A DNA stretch of 64,000 bases. It comes from Leucaena leucocephala. Its lineage: Eukaryota; Streptophyta; Magnoliopsida; Fabales; Fabaceae. The translations under genes were made by a program, and so were the position numbers. The notes under the pieces are model-generated. The model was not told where the DNA came from, did no database searches, and worked only from the letters and a program-made list of their open reading frames with translations. This document shows positions 1 through 12,399 of this stretch, piece by piece. The stretch's first letter is position 1. Each line of letters opens with the position of its first letter. The DNA is taken from the NCBI GenBank assembly GCA_037074615.1, contig CM073519.1, positions 30,401,001 through 30,465,000 of the forward strand. The letters run 5' to 3'.

Positions 1-1215
1 TATTTGGATACCATATCTTTGCCTCTCCTGAATCATATCAACCTTTTTTCTTGAGGCAATAAGTTTGCTCCCTAGCTTAGCGAACTCAGCCTAAAGGTAC
101 CTCTGAATAGATATGCACCTAGAAATGAAGGTACAGTAGACACTTAGGGTCTAACAAAGGAGTGACCTTCATCCTAAGGAAGAGAAGCACTGGCAGTAGG
201 CTGTCGCTTGTCTTGGTAGTTTTGGGGAAGGATGCCTTTCTTGGCATCATAGGGAAGATCAATCTTCATCTTGTTCAGTTGTGTCATCCCAAAGGCACCA
301 ATTTATTCCTTCTTTCTTCCCTCCAAGTGATGGATGTTGTAGTGCTTGAGAAAGAAGGAGCAAGCTATGGAAATAGCATGTGAGTGGTTATTGTCCTACT
401 CAAATAAAACTCCCTCATCTGGTTCTATATGAAAACTCATAAGGTGAGCTTTTCTCCACTTACTATTATGGCGAAAGTGATGTAATCTTGTTGAGTCAGG
501 TACGTGAAGCTAGTAGACTTGATAATCATATACCAAGAGTAAATGTAGTGATGATGTGATAAAAATCACACATCTAACTCAAGGTGAAATATAAGGAACC
601 AGGAAAGGGCTTATTGGTTTGCATAAGGATATGATAGGCCTTAGCACGATCCATATTCTTATTGGCATTGAAGTAAGAGCACCTATCATCTGATTGATGT
701 TACTGAAGTCCAACTTTATCTCCTTACTTCTTAGCTTATAGTCAAATAACTGTCCACAATGTTGTCATCTTCATCCAATATGTCATACATTTCCATGTTA
801 TAATAAAATCTGTTGACTACATCTAGACTATAGGTCTCATTGATCCTAAACTGACTCTCAAAGTGGTGTAAAGATTATACCAAATCCTAATTGACCTTTT
901 GGTCAGCCTTAATAGTAGGGATATCCACATAAGCTATAGGAAAACACTTCTTCTACCTAAACTCTAAGTTATACTTATCCATATTAACGTTTAAATCCAA
1001 GTTACCTTGTAGAAATTGCACACTTGGTGGCTGAGAATATGAGGGAGATGGAATTGAAGAAGGCTTCCTAGATCTCCTCTATATCTTACCAAGAGACTCA
1101 ATGGCAGTCTGTACAGTCTTTTTTGGCATAATAGTAAAATCAGGATTAGAGTCCGTGTCAGAGTTAATATGTTGAGACTTTGCCTTTCTCTTTGATACAA
1201 ACTTTGGAGAAGGCT
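1..1215 (-). pseudogene. Degraded 3' ORF of outer SIRE-like copia element (possible env-like protein), part 1
   Basis: Read on the minus strand, about 600-1215 gives a broken but protein-like reading: a basic Lys/Ser-rich stretch, then segments such as MPKKTVQTAIESLGKI and FPIAYVDIPTIKADQKVN, with in-frame TAG/TAA. Another protein-like stretch lies at about 160-400. It joins the 4877-5158 piece once solo LTR F is removed: the AGGCT duplication lets the frame run across (SKASEP then SPKFVSKRKAK). By position it lies 3' of the copia pol at 58.4-62 kb on the same strand, where SIRE/Maximus elements carry an extra env-like ORF. I do not recognise the family from residues, so that identity is inference from position. 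The left end runs out of the window. Confidence 0.4.
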
Positions 1216-1505
1216 TGTAACATCCTAATTTTTATTACTATATTTAAGTACAACTAAAAATATTATTTATCAATAACTTAAAAATATTATCTAATTAAAT
1301 TATTATGGTTTAGTATTTTTATTAAAATATTATATCTAGATTACCCTACCATTATCTTTTGTTAGGGTTTTCTGATTTGATTGTTAATATTAGTTAGGGA
1401 TTTATTAGAATTTGGCTTCATATATTGATATAGATATTAATATTATTACTAGATTAAAAAGACGAAAATAAAATAAGGGAAAGCTTAAGGAATTTTTGAA
1501 TTGGG

Positions 1506-3379
1506 TGTAAGGAATTGGAAGACACGCAACAGAAATTAGCTTAAAATTTTTTTTCCATTCCCTGCTAGGATCTATCATATGTGTTTAAGTCAAGTGGAAA
1601 GAAGTATTACCCTCAGTATTCAGTCATGACTTTCTCAGTTTCTGGTTGCGACATCCACAGCTTCTCTCTGTGGCTCGTGATCTCTTTCGAGCACAAGAAG
1701 TCGATGACTCAGGTCAGCTTCCTCTACTGGTATCCACACGAACAACATTCTAACCACGAACGATGTGCTAGTGCCTCCTGTCCCTCCAGGGCTTACATAA
1801 GAATTTGTCCTCTCTATCTCTATTTTGACAGTTTCTTATCTATAAACCTTTTGCGGATTCCCGTTCACACTTTTTGATGATCCAACCGTATCTCCTAAAT
1901 ATCAGATATATAGGATGCTATGCTTGTGACCACAGACTTGAATTTTTTGAATTAATCTTATATTAATTCTGAAATTAATACAATATCATATATTGTATAA
2001 CTTGATAAAAAACTAATTAAATAAATAGTGTTTGTATTAAATTCATCCCACAGATTTAATTCACCCATTTATTTAATTTAAAATAAAGATAAGACATAAT
2101 TATATTTGATTTATTCTCATAAATCAAATTTGAGATATCATATCAATTTGAATTTCAAATTCAAACGTGATAGAGATTTAATTTTATCCTTATAAATTAA
2201 ATCTTGTAAATATCTCTTATATGAGATATCATATCAATTTGAATTTCAAATTCAAACGTGATAGAGATTTAATTTTATCCTTATAAATTAAATCTTGTAA
2301 ATATCTCTTATATGGGATATCATATCAATTTGAATTTCAAATTCAAACGTGATAGAGATTTAATTTAGCCTTATAAATTAAATCTTGTAAATATCTCTTA
2401 TATGAGATATCATATCAATTTGAATTTCAAATTCAAACGTGATAGAGATTTAATTTATCCTTATAAATTAAATCTTGTCAATGTCTCTTTTATATAATAT
2501 ATATATATACAAATTTATATATATACGAATATAAATATAAATAAATATATACATGCATCCTGGATCATTCATTGAATCTGGACATTATAGCTCGTGTTGG
2601 GCTATTTTGTGTGTCACCCTGTAGGCCCATATGAAGTTGGCAGTGGGCCATTTACTATACTGACTCACAAGTCGCAAGCGGTCTCTAGCAAGACATCACG
2701 ACTACCCAAATCATATGAGGATCGATGAACGATGTAACCTTTTATACAACAATATCATGTCCCTTTTGTCACACGATATTTTGGTCATGGATGAGGCATG
2801 GAGAATGTCATCCTCCTATTCCTGACCGTTATTACAGTATGGCCATACATTTCTCAGACTCACTCATCGAGGGGCCCAGTAATATCTCTCTACGAATGTG
2901 AGGGACAAATTCCATCTTGACCATTCACATTCCTCCGCACAGAAAACCACTAAGCCCGAACATAGTCTTTATGATCACTCGGTCAAAAGTGACTTTTGAC
3001 TAGGTCAAAGCAGAGCGTTTGTCATGTAGGAATCCATGATGATCTCAGGTCAAAGGGCATAGTGACATGGTTTGTATATGAGAGAAGCTTATGACTTAAC
3101 CCATGCAGCTCTCTCATAGCGTGTCGGTCTAACACCTTGTACTCTTATATGTGCCTATTACTTTGATTTATATCTCTATACATCTTCAAAGTCATACTAG
3201 TCTTATTTTATCTCTGCTCCCGTATAGATAACCGACCAGGGACATTTAGGATAAGATCATGAGTTATCCAAGGATGGTCATCATAGTAAACATGCAAATA
3301 ATATGATAACAATTAATAAATTCATAAATCAACAATGTTCATAAGACAATGATTGGCCCCTAGGGTACAATTTCCAATA
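1506..3379 (-). mobile_element. Copia solo LTR E1
   Basis: Begins TGTAAGGAATTGGAAGACAC and ends ATTTCCAATA. It is flanked by TTGGG on both sides (1501-1505, 3380-3384). It is the same family as the LTRs at 13047, 35182, 44013 and 51299. Orientation is fixed by copy E2, where TGTTGGAAAT is the 5' end and a PBS follows the CCTTTCA end; this copy is the reverse. It is 1,874 bp, with four internal ~91-bp repeats and a deletion of roughly 47 bp near 2830 relative to the other copies. Confidence 0.92.
2110..2490. repeat. ~91-bp tandem repeats inside LTR E1 (4 copies)
   Basis: Four head-to-tail units, each with the core TTTGAATTTCAAATTC (self-complementary) followed by a second inverted repeat around TTTAATTT...AAATTAAAT. 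The same array is in every LTR of this copia family with three or four units. Open frames across it give repetitive Asn/Lys/Phe/Tyr peptides and are not genes. Confidence 0.85.
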
Positions 3380-4871
3380 TTGGGGAGTCCCACTAGTGCC
3401 ATGACTACCATCTATATCAATCACCAACAACATCTTCTTGTTAGGCTTTATAGACAGACTCATTAATAAGGTTTACATTGTGGACAACATTGTTTACTAC
3501 ATCTTGTTTGGCTTGCATGCTTCTTATGACAATGCCAGAAGAATAATGAAACTTCTTATAATGTTGTCATCATGGCAGAAGATGTGGCTTCTCCTACATG
3601 TGTAGCTTCACAGACATAGACATATATATTATGTATGTGCTTCAAGCTATAAAGAGATATAGATAGACTATCGTTAGGGTTTTTGAGTAACTCCTATTAA
3701 AGTACAAGATTGTTAATGATTTGATATTATTCTAGCACTAGATTATTCCTTACTTTAGTAAGAGGTAACCACTTTTTACTAATTGTGTGTGCTAATGTGA
3801 TCTTTGTGAGTGATTTAACATACATATATATAAATCTATTGATATTGATATGATTGTAATGAGAAAAATTGTTTGATGATTTTTATTGAAAATAGTCTTG
3901 TGAGATTTAAAGTTTAATTTAGAAAGTTTGAGTTAAGATTATAAACTTGTTATATTTTGAGATTAGAATTTGAAAAAGGTTATCTTGAGAAAACCCTTTT
4001 TGTGATATTTATTAAGCTATTGATATTTTAATTAATATGATTATTTTGAGAATTATGCATTGGGGATGGGTGATAATTGAGCTGTATTTCTACCACATAA
4101 TATAGCCTCTATTGGAGCTCAATGGTTGGCATTTGTCCCACCAGTTTACCGAGGGACTTGCCCTACCTATTTATTGAGGGGCTGCTACACCCTCACTTAT
4201 TTATCAAGGGGGAATGAACCCATAGTCTGGTCACATGCTCTGTGGATTTTAGCCTATCTATACCACTTGATCAGTTAGCATTTGAGTGGTCAGTTATCAC
4301 TAGCCCATGGGTTCAATTGGTGGGAATAAGGCAATTGGTTGGATTGATGTGAGAAACTTGGGTGGGTCATCCATTTGATTTTATTATGATAATATGTTAT
4401 TTTCTATATATTATATTTTGTGATTGGTCCCACTTAACACCTTATGAGCACATGTTAGTACTCATGATGAGTAGAATTGCTAATTACTAAGACGTTTAGC
4501 TCACCCTATTATTATTAATATTTTTTAGGTTATAGTCTCATCTTAGGACCCCCATCGAAAATTTTATAGGCTTGATTAAAGCTATATTAATTGTATAGCC
4601 ATATCCCTTTAAGGTATGTGTAGAATATTTGTATATTGTCATAATATGTTTCATTTTGCATACTCATATATTTTATTACTTTATTTATATCTTAAAAAAA
4701 GTCTTTTTATAACCATGGTAGAGTTCATTTAAATTTTAGTTAAACTCTTTTGTACCATAGTTAACTCTTTCGAAATAAACTAAATTTATTTATAATATTA
4801 TTTTTAAATTATATTGGGTATGAAATAGGTCTAAATAATTAATAATAGTTATATTTTAGGATCATTTTACA

Positions 4872-5158
4872 AGGCTCAGATGCTTTGCTCTTTTCTTGGC
4901 TGTTCCCCTTACTGGAGCCTTGCTCCCTAGCACCTTGCCTTTCTCTTTTGACACTTATAGGCCATCTTTTGCCACCTTAGGTTGATATTTCTTATTTTTC
5001 TCCTTTGAGATTGAGGGATGAGGAATGTTAGACACTGATTTAGAGGGAATTTGCTTGGACCCATTTGGATTGGTGGTTTTAGTTCCTACAATCACAAATG
5101 AAGATTTTGGAACTTTGAGAAAATGATTGGTGAAATAGAGAAATTTGTGGATGATTGT
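4872..5158 (-). pseudogene. Degraded 3' ORF of outer SIRE-like copia element, part 2
   Basis: Minus strand: an open stretch from the LTR border leftward reads IIHKFLYFTNHFLKVPKSSF and then a basic, Ser/Pro/Lys-rich tail (NPNGSKQIPSKSV, KEKNKKYQPKVAK). It stops at about 4955, with the reading continuing in another frame (GSSKGNSQEKSKASEP). Once element B is removed, the upstream sequence is at 57493 onward (VYGIIYAPSTYHNTQK in the same frame). It is therefore one exon-less reading split by B and F. Family unknown. Confidence 0.4.
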
Positions 5159-6287
5159 TGTCATATTCTCAATTTTCTTATCTGGAATGCATAGAAAGTT
5201 TGTGTTCAATATATATGGAATTTTATAAGGAAAATGTTGTAAGTTAAGAAAGAAAAAGGATTAAATTACAAATAATGGAAAGTTCAAGGACTTAAGTGTA
5301 ATTTAGAGAAGTCCCAAGGTCTAAAATAAAATGTAGAGACAAATTTTGGGCCATGAAGTGTAATTATAAAAGTGTAAAGGACCAAAATGAAATTTGTCAA
5401 AGTTCAAGGGCAAAGTTATAATTTTGATGAAGTTATGCCAGAAAAGGCCTAGAATTGCCCAAAAATATTATAGTCCTAAATTTTATCAGTAAATAGATAA
5501 TGGTAATTGAGCTAGGCATATTTTTTAGAATTTTAATTTGAGGCCCCACATAATTAATATTAATTTCTAAAGTTTAGAGATTATTATAGAACCCTATGGA
5601 CTTCCTAATTAGATGAAATTTGGCAGGAAATTCCTATAATTAATATAAGAATTTTTGAAACTGACAGAACACAAAAAGGAGTTCAATAAAAATTATAATG
5701 GAATTTACAGTTGAATAATGCACCTGATAAGTACTTTTGGATTAGTTTTCTCTGGAATTGAGCCATAAAGGCATTGGACACATTTAAAGGCTCAAGTTGG
5801 TGTCCTATAGGCCCAATAAGATACATGAATAGTTATATGGGTCAATGTTTAGAAAAACCCTCAAAAGTGCAAAATTATAAAAATGCCCCTATATTGTAAT
5901 ACTAAACAAGAAATGAATGGAAGGCATTTTGGTCATTTGGACATGGTCAAAATGTTGAGAGACATACAGGATTAATTAATCAAAGTCAATATATGCCCAA
6001 ATAAGATGTAAAGAAGTATGAAATAACAATTATACCCTTAGTGCTAATATAGTGTAAAACATTAAACTAAGGGTATTTCAGTCATTTTCTAAAGGATGAT
6101 AAGCAGATAAATACTCTATTTAACAATGTCAGTGGTAGAAAACAATATAAACACTAATTTTCATGATAAAATACATATTTTGGAATATCATAAAAGTTAG
6201 AAACGTAAAGCAGTCTGATTTTTGTACAACTGACTGAGTACCGTATTAGACTAAAATTTTTCCTATCAGTATTTTCCTATGTCTTAC
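5159..6287 (+). mobile_element. Chromovirus B, 5' LTR, left part
   Basis: Starts TGTCATATTCTCAATTTTCT, clearly homologous to the B 3' LTR at 54385 (TGCCATATCCCCAAATTTCT). It runs to 6287, where element A is inserted with the CTTAC duplication, and resumes at 20036. The preceding 5 bp ATTGT (5154-5158) match the 5 bp after the 3' LTR, ATTTT (57493-57497), at four of five positions, as expected for an old TSD. Confidence 0.8.
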
Positions 6288-9200
6288 TGTCACATCCTTA
6301 CTTTTAACCTCATTTATACTCCATTAGAGGTGATTGGAACCAATTACATGATCATTTGCTTTGAAAACATCCATTTCCAAAAGATTTGCTCTCAGGTACT
6401 GTTCACTTTTACTGTTCAATTGGTAATCCCATAACATGTACCCTACTTTGAAAATTATTAATTAATTTTAGAAAAATCAAAATAATATGGTTCCAATTTC
6501 TAATGAAATATCTTTCATAAATATTTGAGGGAAAAATATGAACTTGAGGTTATCTGGTCCACACGAAATCAGTTTATTGGTTAAAAATCACTGTTCATTT
6601 GGAAAAATCTGGAAGTTCCAGTTTCTTTGCCTTAAATTTAAAAATTCATTTATCTTTGGTTACTTATCCAAATGAACCGTGTTAGCTATGGAAATAAACC
6701 TCTAGATGTCCTCTTTAAGGTCACCAAATTTCATAGAAAAACTCGTTCATTTGATATATAAAATCATCGTGTGAACGTCGCTGTCTCTAATTGTTTACCT
6801 TATCTCAATTCCATATTTTAGTTTCAAATTTGGAAAATCATAACAATTTGATTACTTACCTAATTAAGGTGTTCTTGGTGTTAATTCAAAGATCTGTATC
6901 TCAGCTACCCTCACACCAAATTTCAGAATAAAACTCGTTGATTGACACATCAAAATTATCTTCAAATCACCACGGCTTCACAACGGGGTTACAGAAACAC
7001 ACACCATGCATGCTAGCATATCATCCCATAGTGTCATGTAACTCATATAACTTATTATACAAACTTAATCATCAATATTCACTCTTTTCCCTTGAGAGGA
7101 TCCAGTACCTAAAACATAGTTATGCATGTGGAAGGAATGAGATTTCATGGAAATCCCCATAACAAGTTACACAAACTATAATATCATGAATGAGTAATTG
7201 AATGCTTAACATGTTATCATGTGATGGAAGCTACTTCATAATGGTACATAAGAAAACTCTAACATGCATATTGTTATGACATAACTTGCAAGGAGTTGCA
7301 ATCATTCATACTTCATCATAGACATGATGACATAATCTCAAACTCAACCAAACACCATAATCAACAAGCAAGCAAAACAATTAAACAAACATGAGTTATA
7401 GTTAGGTATCCTTGCTACCTCTTAGCTATCTTGGTCAAGACCTTCTTGTTATGATTTCCTTCCTTCACAAATGTCAAAACCTAGCCATTAAAAAATAATA
7501 CCAAGTTACAACTCAACTTGAACACCAAACCAAGGCTAGGTTTTCACTAGCTCCCTTTCTTTCTCTACTTTATGTTTCCTACTTCTATCTTTCCAAAATA
7601 AATTCTCATGGTTCATTTCCACATAATTTTTCATGTAGGATCCAAATATGAAATCAGAATTTCCAAAATCAAAACATACCAATTGCTACAGTACCAAACC
7701 AAAATGAATGTCCCTTTTTCCAAAAATTCACATTGTGATTCCAATGCTTCCAATACTTGTTCTCCTACTTTATCCCCACACAATTTTTCCATTTTAGACT
7801 TATTGGAAGCATCAAAATCATGAAATTCCATCATATTAACAGTACCAGCAAGAATACAAAACCCTAAATCCAAACATACTTGAATTCCCAAGCTTATACC
7901 ACTTGATTCTAGCTTGTTTAAGCTTGTCTAAACTATCCATAACGTAAAACTCATATTTTAACCATATATGACCAACACTTCCAGCAGTAACCATAAGGGA
8001 AATATAGCACAAAAACCCCTTAAAACCATGAGCTAACCTACTAGAACGAAGCTCAAGATCAAGGGAGATGATTACCTTGCTTGTTACTTCACTTTGGTTG
8101 CTTCTTTCTTGGTTGAATGGAAATTTTGCAAGAGTTTCCCCATGGTTCACCATGCATGCCAAAGTGATATGAATATGGGGTATTTATAGAGAAATTTGGG
8201 TTGAAATTGATGGCCAAGATTGATTTGGTTACTATTTGATACAAGGGCTCATATTTAATCTTGGATTTAACTTTTTATAAAAAGAATAATTATGACATCA
8301 TGTGGGACAGCTCATGGGACACCTAATATGGGTATGGGACAGCTCTGGTACCGATCGGAGCAATTTCACAACAACCGGACTATTTTATGTTCCTGATTTT
8401 TTTATAATATACCAGGATAAGTATTCTATCCTGGAAATTAATTTCTAGGCTTATCATACCATTGAAAATGTTACAATGAGTATTTATCTGCCATCCATCC
8501 CTTGGAAAATGACCAAAATACCCTTGGTGTCCTTTATTGCACTGTACTAACCCTAAGGGCATAATTGTCATTTCACCCCTCTTTGTACTACCTTATGGCA
8601 TATATATTGGCTCTAACTAATCACATTTATACAATGTGCCAAGCTTTTTGCCTATCTAGAATGACCAAAATGACCTCCATCCACTACTGGTACAGTATGG
8701 GCATCCAGGGGCACTTTTGTAATTTTGCACTTTTCCTGGACTGCTCTGGTCTTTGGCCTACTTAACTGTCCAGTCACCTTAATGGGCTCATGATGGTGCC
8801 ATTTGGTCCTTATTATGGGTTTATTTCCTGTATTACCTTTATGGCTCAATTTACAATACAACTCTCTCCATCCTATTTATCGAGTATTTTATGTCATTGT
8901 AAAATCCCGTATGGCTTCTACAGGGTTCCTTTTATGATTCTGTAAATTTTATAAATTCATATATTAAATATATGAATTTTCTATAAGGTCTTGTCTGATT
9001 CTAAGATCTAAAAAATACTATAATAATTCCTTCTAACTTCAAGAATTTATATCAATTAATCGGGACCTCAAATCAAAATTCTTTGTTGTGTTAAACTGAC
9101 CGGAATATTTTTGTCTATCTACTGGTAAAATTTAGGTCTGATATGATTCTGGACATTTTTAGCCTATTTTTGCTCAACTTTTCCATATTTATATTTAGGT

Positions 9201-9449
9201 CCCTTAACTTTGGATTAATTGCACTTTAGTCCCTGAACTTTTCATTAATTGCATTTAGCTCCCTACTTTTATTTCTACTTCAACTTTTTACCTTCAAACT
9301 TTTCAATTTTCGTTGAGGTCCCTATTCTTTCCTTAGTTATTAATCTTTCCATTTCATTTCTTAATCTGATACAGTCTATTCCAAGAAACTCATATCCATT
9401 TCAGATAATCTGTACACACATATCATATAGGAAAATTGGGGATATGACA
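6288..9449 (-). repeat. 3' LTR of chromovirus A
   Basis: On the plus strand it runs TGTCACATCCTTAC to GGGGATATGACA, 3,162 bp. The polypurine tract abuts its right (5') end and the CTTAC target duplication its left end. It shares long stretches with the right LTR and a core near the U3/R region with LTRs B, G and D. Confidence 0.93.
8181..8188 (-). promoter_or_regulatory. TATA box of LTR A (3' copy)
   Basis: Minus strand TCTATAAATACCCC. The same box lies at the matching place in the 5' LTR (18721-18728). A donor-like CAAG/GTAAT is about 110 bp downstream at 8074-8075. This is the likely R-region start; by position and motif only. Confidence 0.6.
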
Positions 9450-9466
9450 TTTCTCTCCCCTTAAAA
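9450..9466 (-). other. Polypurine tract of element A
   Basis: Minus strand TTTTAAGGGGAGAGAAA directly abuts the LTR start TGTCATATCC. This is the plus-strand priming site of reverse transcription and fixes the element orientation as minus. Confidence 0.9.
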
Positions 9467-9501
9467 TAAATTTTATCCTCAAAATTTATATTACATATAT
9501 A

Positions 9502-10989
9502 CTAAGGAAATAGTTTAGGGTATGTTTCTCTCATTCTTTCCTCTGTTTCCCATGTAGCTTCACTCTCTGTTAATCCCTTCCAGACTACCTTAACTAGAGG
9601 GATCTGCTTATTTCGCAACTGCTTGACCTTTCTATCTACAATCTGTACTAGTCCAACTTCATAAGTCAGGTCATCTCGCAGTGCAATATCATCCTGCTCA
9701 ACCACATGTGATGGATTTGGAACATATTTCTTTAACTGGGAAATATGGAATACATCATGAATCTTGCTGAGATGTGGAGAAAAAGCTAATTTATAAGCCA
9801 TTAATCCTACTCTTGAGAGGATCTGAAATGGCCCAATGTATATAGGATGCAGCTTCATCACTTTGATTGATCGCCTTGCTCCTGTCGTTGGAATTAACTT
9901 AAGGAATACATGCTCTTCTTCTTCAAACTCCAACGGCTTTCTTCTGATATCAGCATAACTCTTCTGTCTGCTTTGAGCCGTTAATAGCCTCTTTCTAATC
10001 TTATCAATGTGTGCTGCTATCTAATCTACTATGTCAGGACCAAACATCCTCCTTTCGCTTAACTCCCCAGTATAAGGGAGATCTATACTTCTGTCCATAA
10101 AGTGCTTCAAATGGAGCCATCTGAATGCTAGCCTGATAACTGTTTTTATAGGCAAACTCTATCAATGGAAGATGGACGTCCTAACTCCCTTTGAAATCCA
10201 AGACACAAGCTCTTAACATATCCTTAAGCATCTGGATTGTTCTCCTAGATTGACCATCTGTTTGAGGATGGTAAGCTGTACTAAATCTGAGAGTATTGTC
10301 AATTTCTTTACGTAGAGCTCGCCAAAAGTTTGATATAAACTGAGGATCTGTGTTAGATATGATACTACTGGGAATACCATGTAGTCTAACAATCTCTTTT
10401 ACATATAGTTTCGCCAGCTTCTCCAGAGAATCATTTTTATTGATTGCCAGGAAATGAGCTGACTTTGTTAATCGATCAATTACTACCCATATAGCATCAT
10501 GCTTAGTAGGAGTCATGGGTAGTCCTTCAACAAAATCCATGACAATGCTGTCCCATTTCCACTCAGGTATCTCTAGTGGTTGTAATTTCCCTGCTGGCTT
10601 CTGGTGCTCAACTTTCACCTTTTGACATGTCAAGCATTTGGACACATAATTTACAACATCTTTCTTCAATCCAGGCCACCAAAATAAACTTCTAACATCA
10701 TGATACATCTTGGTCATACCTGGATGTACTGTATACTTGCTTTTATGTGCCTCCTCTAGGATCTTTTCTCTCAATCCCATTGCATTGGGAATATATGGTC
10801 GTCCCTTAAATCATAGTAATCCATCTTGGGACACATCAAAGTTTTTAGTTTCCCCTCTTTCTAGTTTACCTTTGAAAATCTCAACGAGCTTATCCTGCTC
10901 CTGAGCCTCTGTTATCTCATCCTCAATGAAAGCTTTATTTTGCGTTCCTCTATAAGAACTTTTTGCTATCTGCATTTGATACAGAGGAC
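9502..10989 (-). pseudogene. Element A integrase with C-terminal chromodomain (broken)
   Basis: Integrase inserts retroelement cDNA into chromosomes; the chromodomain is thought to steer it to heterochromatin. Visible parts in order: zinc-finger region (KSKYTVHPGM...CLTCQKVK), core (WKWDSIVMDF; SSIISNTDPQF; YHPQTDGQSRRTIQ), GPY/F-type region (GPFQILSRVGLMAYKL) and a chromodomain (VVWKGLTESEATWE) ending YPKLFP at 9502. Two of three catalytic acids look lost: the usual SDR reads SNT (about 10346-10357) and the Glu of GQSER reads Arg (about 10240-10255). The frame also breaks between 9934 and 10180, although the protein is readable there (LIEFAYKNSYQASIQMAPFE). Not functional as read; family assignment is secure. 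Confidence 0.93.
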
Positions 10990-12180
10990 TCTAATCTCGT
11001 ACATCTTCTATCAGTTCTAGCTCTTTGATCATGAGACTACCAACCTGCACCACCTTTCTGCTCAAGGCATCGGCCACTACATTAGCTTTTCCTAGATGGT
11101 ATTTGATTTGGAAATCCTAATCTTTCAAAAATTCCATCCATCTCCACTGCCTCATGTTCAATTCTTTATAATCTTGCAAATACTTTAGGTTTTTATGATC
11201 ACAGTATAGTTCTATGGTAGCTCCATACAAGTAATGCCTCCATATCTCGAGAGCATAAACTACTGCTGCAAGCTCCAGATCATGAGTAGGATAATTCTCT
11301 TCATATGGCTTTAACTGTCGAGAAGCATAGGCTACCACTGGTCCCTACTACATCAGCACACATCCCAACTCTTGCTTACTAGCATCAATAGACTACATAA
11401 GTCTGAGCTGGGTCTAGAATAATCAGTATAGTAGTCGTGGTTAATCTCTGCTTTAGTTCAAGAAAACTAGCCTTACATTTCTCATCCCACTTGAACTGCT
11501 GATTCTTTCTGGTCAACTTGGTTAGCGGCAAAGCAATTCGAGAAAAGTTCTTAATAAATCTTCTATAATACCCTGCTAAGCCCAGAAAACTTTTGATCTC
11601 TATCACTATCCTTGGTTGTTCCTAGCTTAGCACTGCTTCAATTTTACTAGGATCTATAGCTACCCTTTCGTGGGATATGACATGACCGAGAAATTTGACT
11701 TCTTGAAGCCAAAACTCACATTTACTAAGCTTAGCATAGAGTCATTTCTCTTTCATAGTACTAAGAACAATCTTCAAATGCTCTTCATGCTCTGCAGCCG
11801 ATTTGGAGTACACTAAGATATCATCAATGAAGACTACCACAAACTGATCTAGATAAGGCCTGAAGATTTTGTTCATGTAATCCATGAAAATTGCAGGCGT
11901 ATTCGTCAGACCAAAGGGTATCACTAAGAATTCAAAATGTCCATAACGAGTCCTGAAAGTAGTCTTTGAAATATCATCTGCTTTGATTCTTAGCTGGTGA
12001 TAACCTTATCTCAGATCAATCTTAGAGAACAAGCTTTCTCCAACCAACTGGTCTAGCAAATCATCAATTCTAGGAAGAGGGTACTTATTTTTAACAGTAA
12101 TCTTATTCAACTCTCGATAGTCAATGCACAATCTGAGACTACCATCCTTCTTCTTGACGAATAACACTATTTAGGCAGAC
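10990..12180 (-). pseudogene. Element A reverse transcriptase and RNase H (broken)
   Basis: Minus-strand order: FVKKKDGSLRLCIDYREL, then IPFGLTNTPAIF, the catalytic VFIDDILVYS (RT aspartates intact), KFLGHVIS, SFLGLAGYYRRFIKNFS (connection), then RNase H with VAYASRQLKPYEENYPTHDLE and CDHKNLKYL, ending at VVADALSRK. Several stops lie between the open blocks (for example in the RT-RNase H linker). The RT N-terminus is joined abruptly to protease at about 12165, so roughly 150-200 residues present in relatives are missing; that estimate is from family knowledge. Confidence 0.92.
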
Positions 12181-12399
12181 ATCTGATGTAACTACTTTAG
12201 CATTTGTAAGGGTTATGACACATATGGCATAATGCAACTTGCTAATTGTAAGGCCCAAACATTTAGCACATTCATAAGAAATAAAGGAATGACTTGCACC
12301 CAAATCAAACATAGCAATCACAGCATGGTTATTGAGATACATGATACCTTGGATCATCTTGGGTGATCTTTGTGCTTTTTCCCTTATCATTGCAAACAC
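12181..12399 (-). pseudogene. Element A aspartic protease fragment
   Basis: Minus strand IAMFDLGASHSFISYECAKC matches the DSGASHSFIS active-site region of gypsy proteases. Ser is replaced by Leu (a TCA-to-TTA change), and about 30 residues follow before the sequence runs directly into RT (SDVC then the KKKDGSL block). It is both truncated and mutated in the active site. Confidence 0.88.

Larger units (their letters stand above)
1216..4871 (+). mobile_element. Solo LTR F of a gypsy-like element, split by copia solo LTR E1
   Basis: Starts TGTAACATCCTAATTTTT and ends ATCATTTTACA. It is flanked by a perfect 5-bp duplication AGGCT (1211-1215 and 4872-4876). Without the nested E1 (1506-3379 plus its 5-bp duplication) it is about 1.78 kb. 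There is no PBS, polypurine tract or coding sequence, so it is a solo LTR left by LTR-LTR recombination. The start resembles family D (TGTCATATCCTAATTTTT), which suggests plus orientation; orientation is the least certain point. Confidence 0.85.

Noticed and set aside
162..383. 73-codon plus-strand frame at the left end
   Set aside because: The minus strand there gives the better protein-like reading (FFLKHYNIHHLEGRKKE) in line with the outer element's orientation.
6938..7162. 74-codon frame in LTR A with a similar one at 17617-17841
   Set aside because: Lies in paired LTRs of one element; similarity is due to LTR duplication, and it is antisense to the element transcript.
7836..8162. 108-codon frame starting MACMVNHGETLAKFPF just after the LTR A TATA box (also 18373-18702)
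   Set aside because: It starts at the expected transcript start and is open in both LTRs, but it runs through the donor-like site and differs in frame from the LTR D short ORF. I could not support it as a gene.
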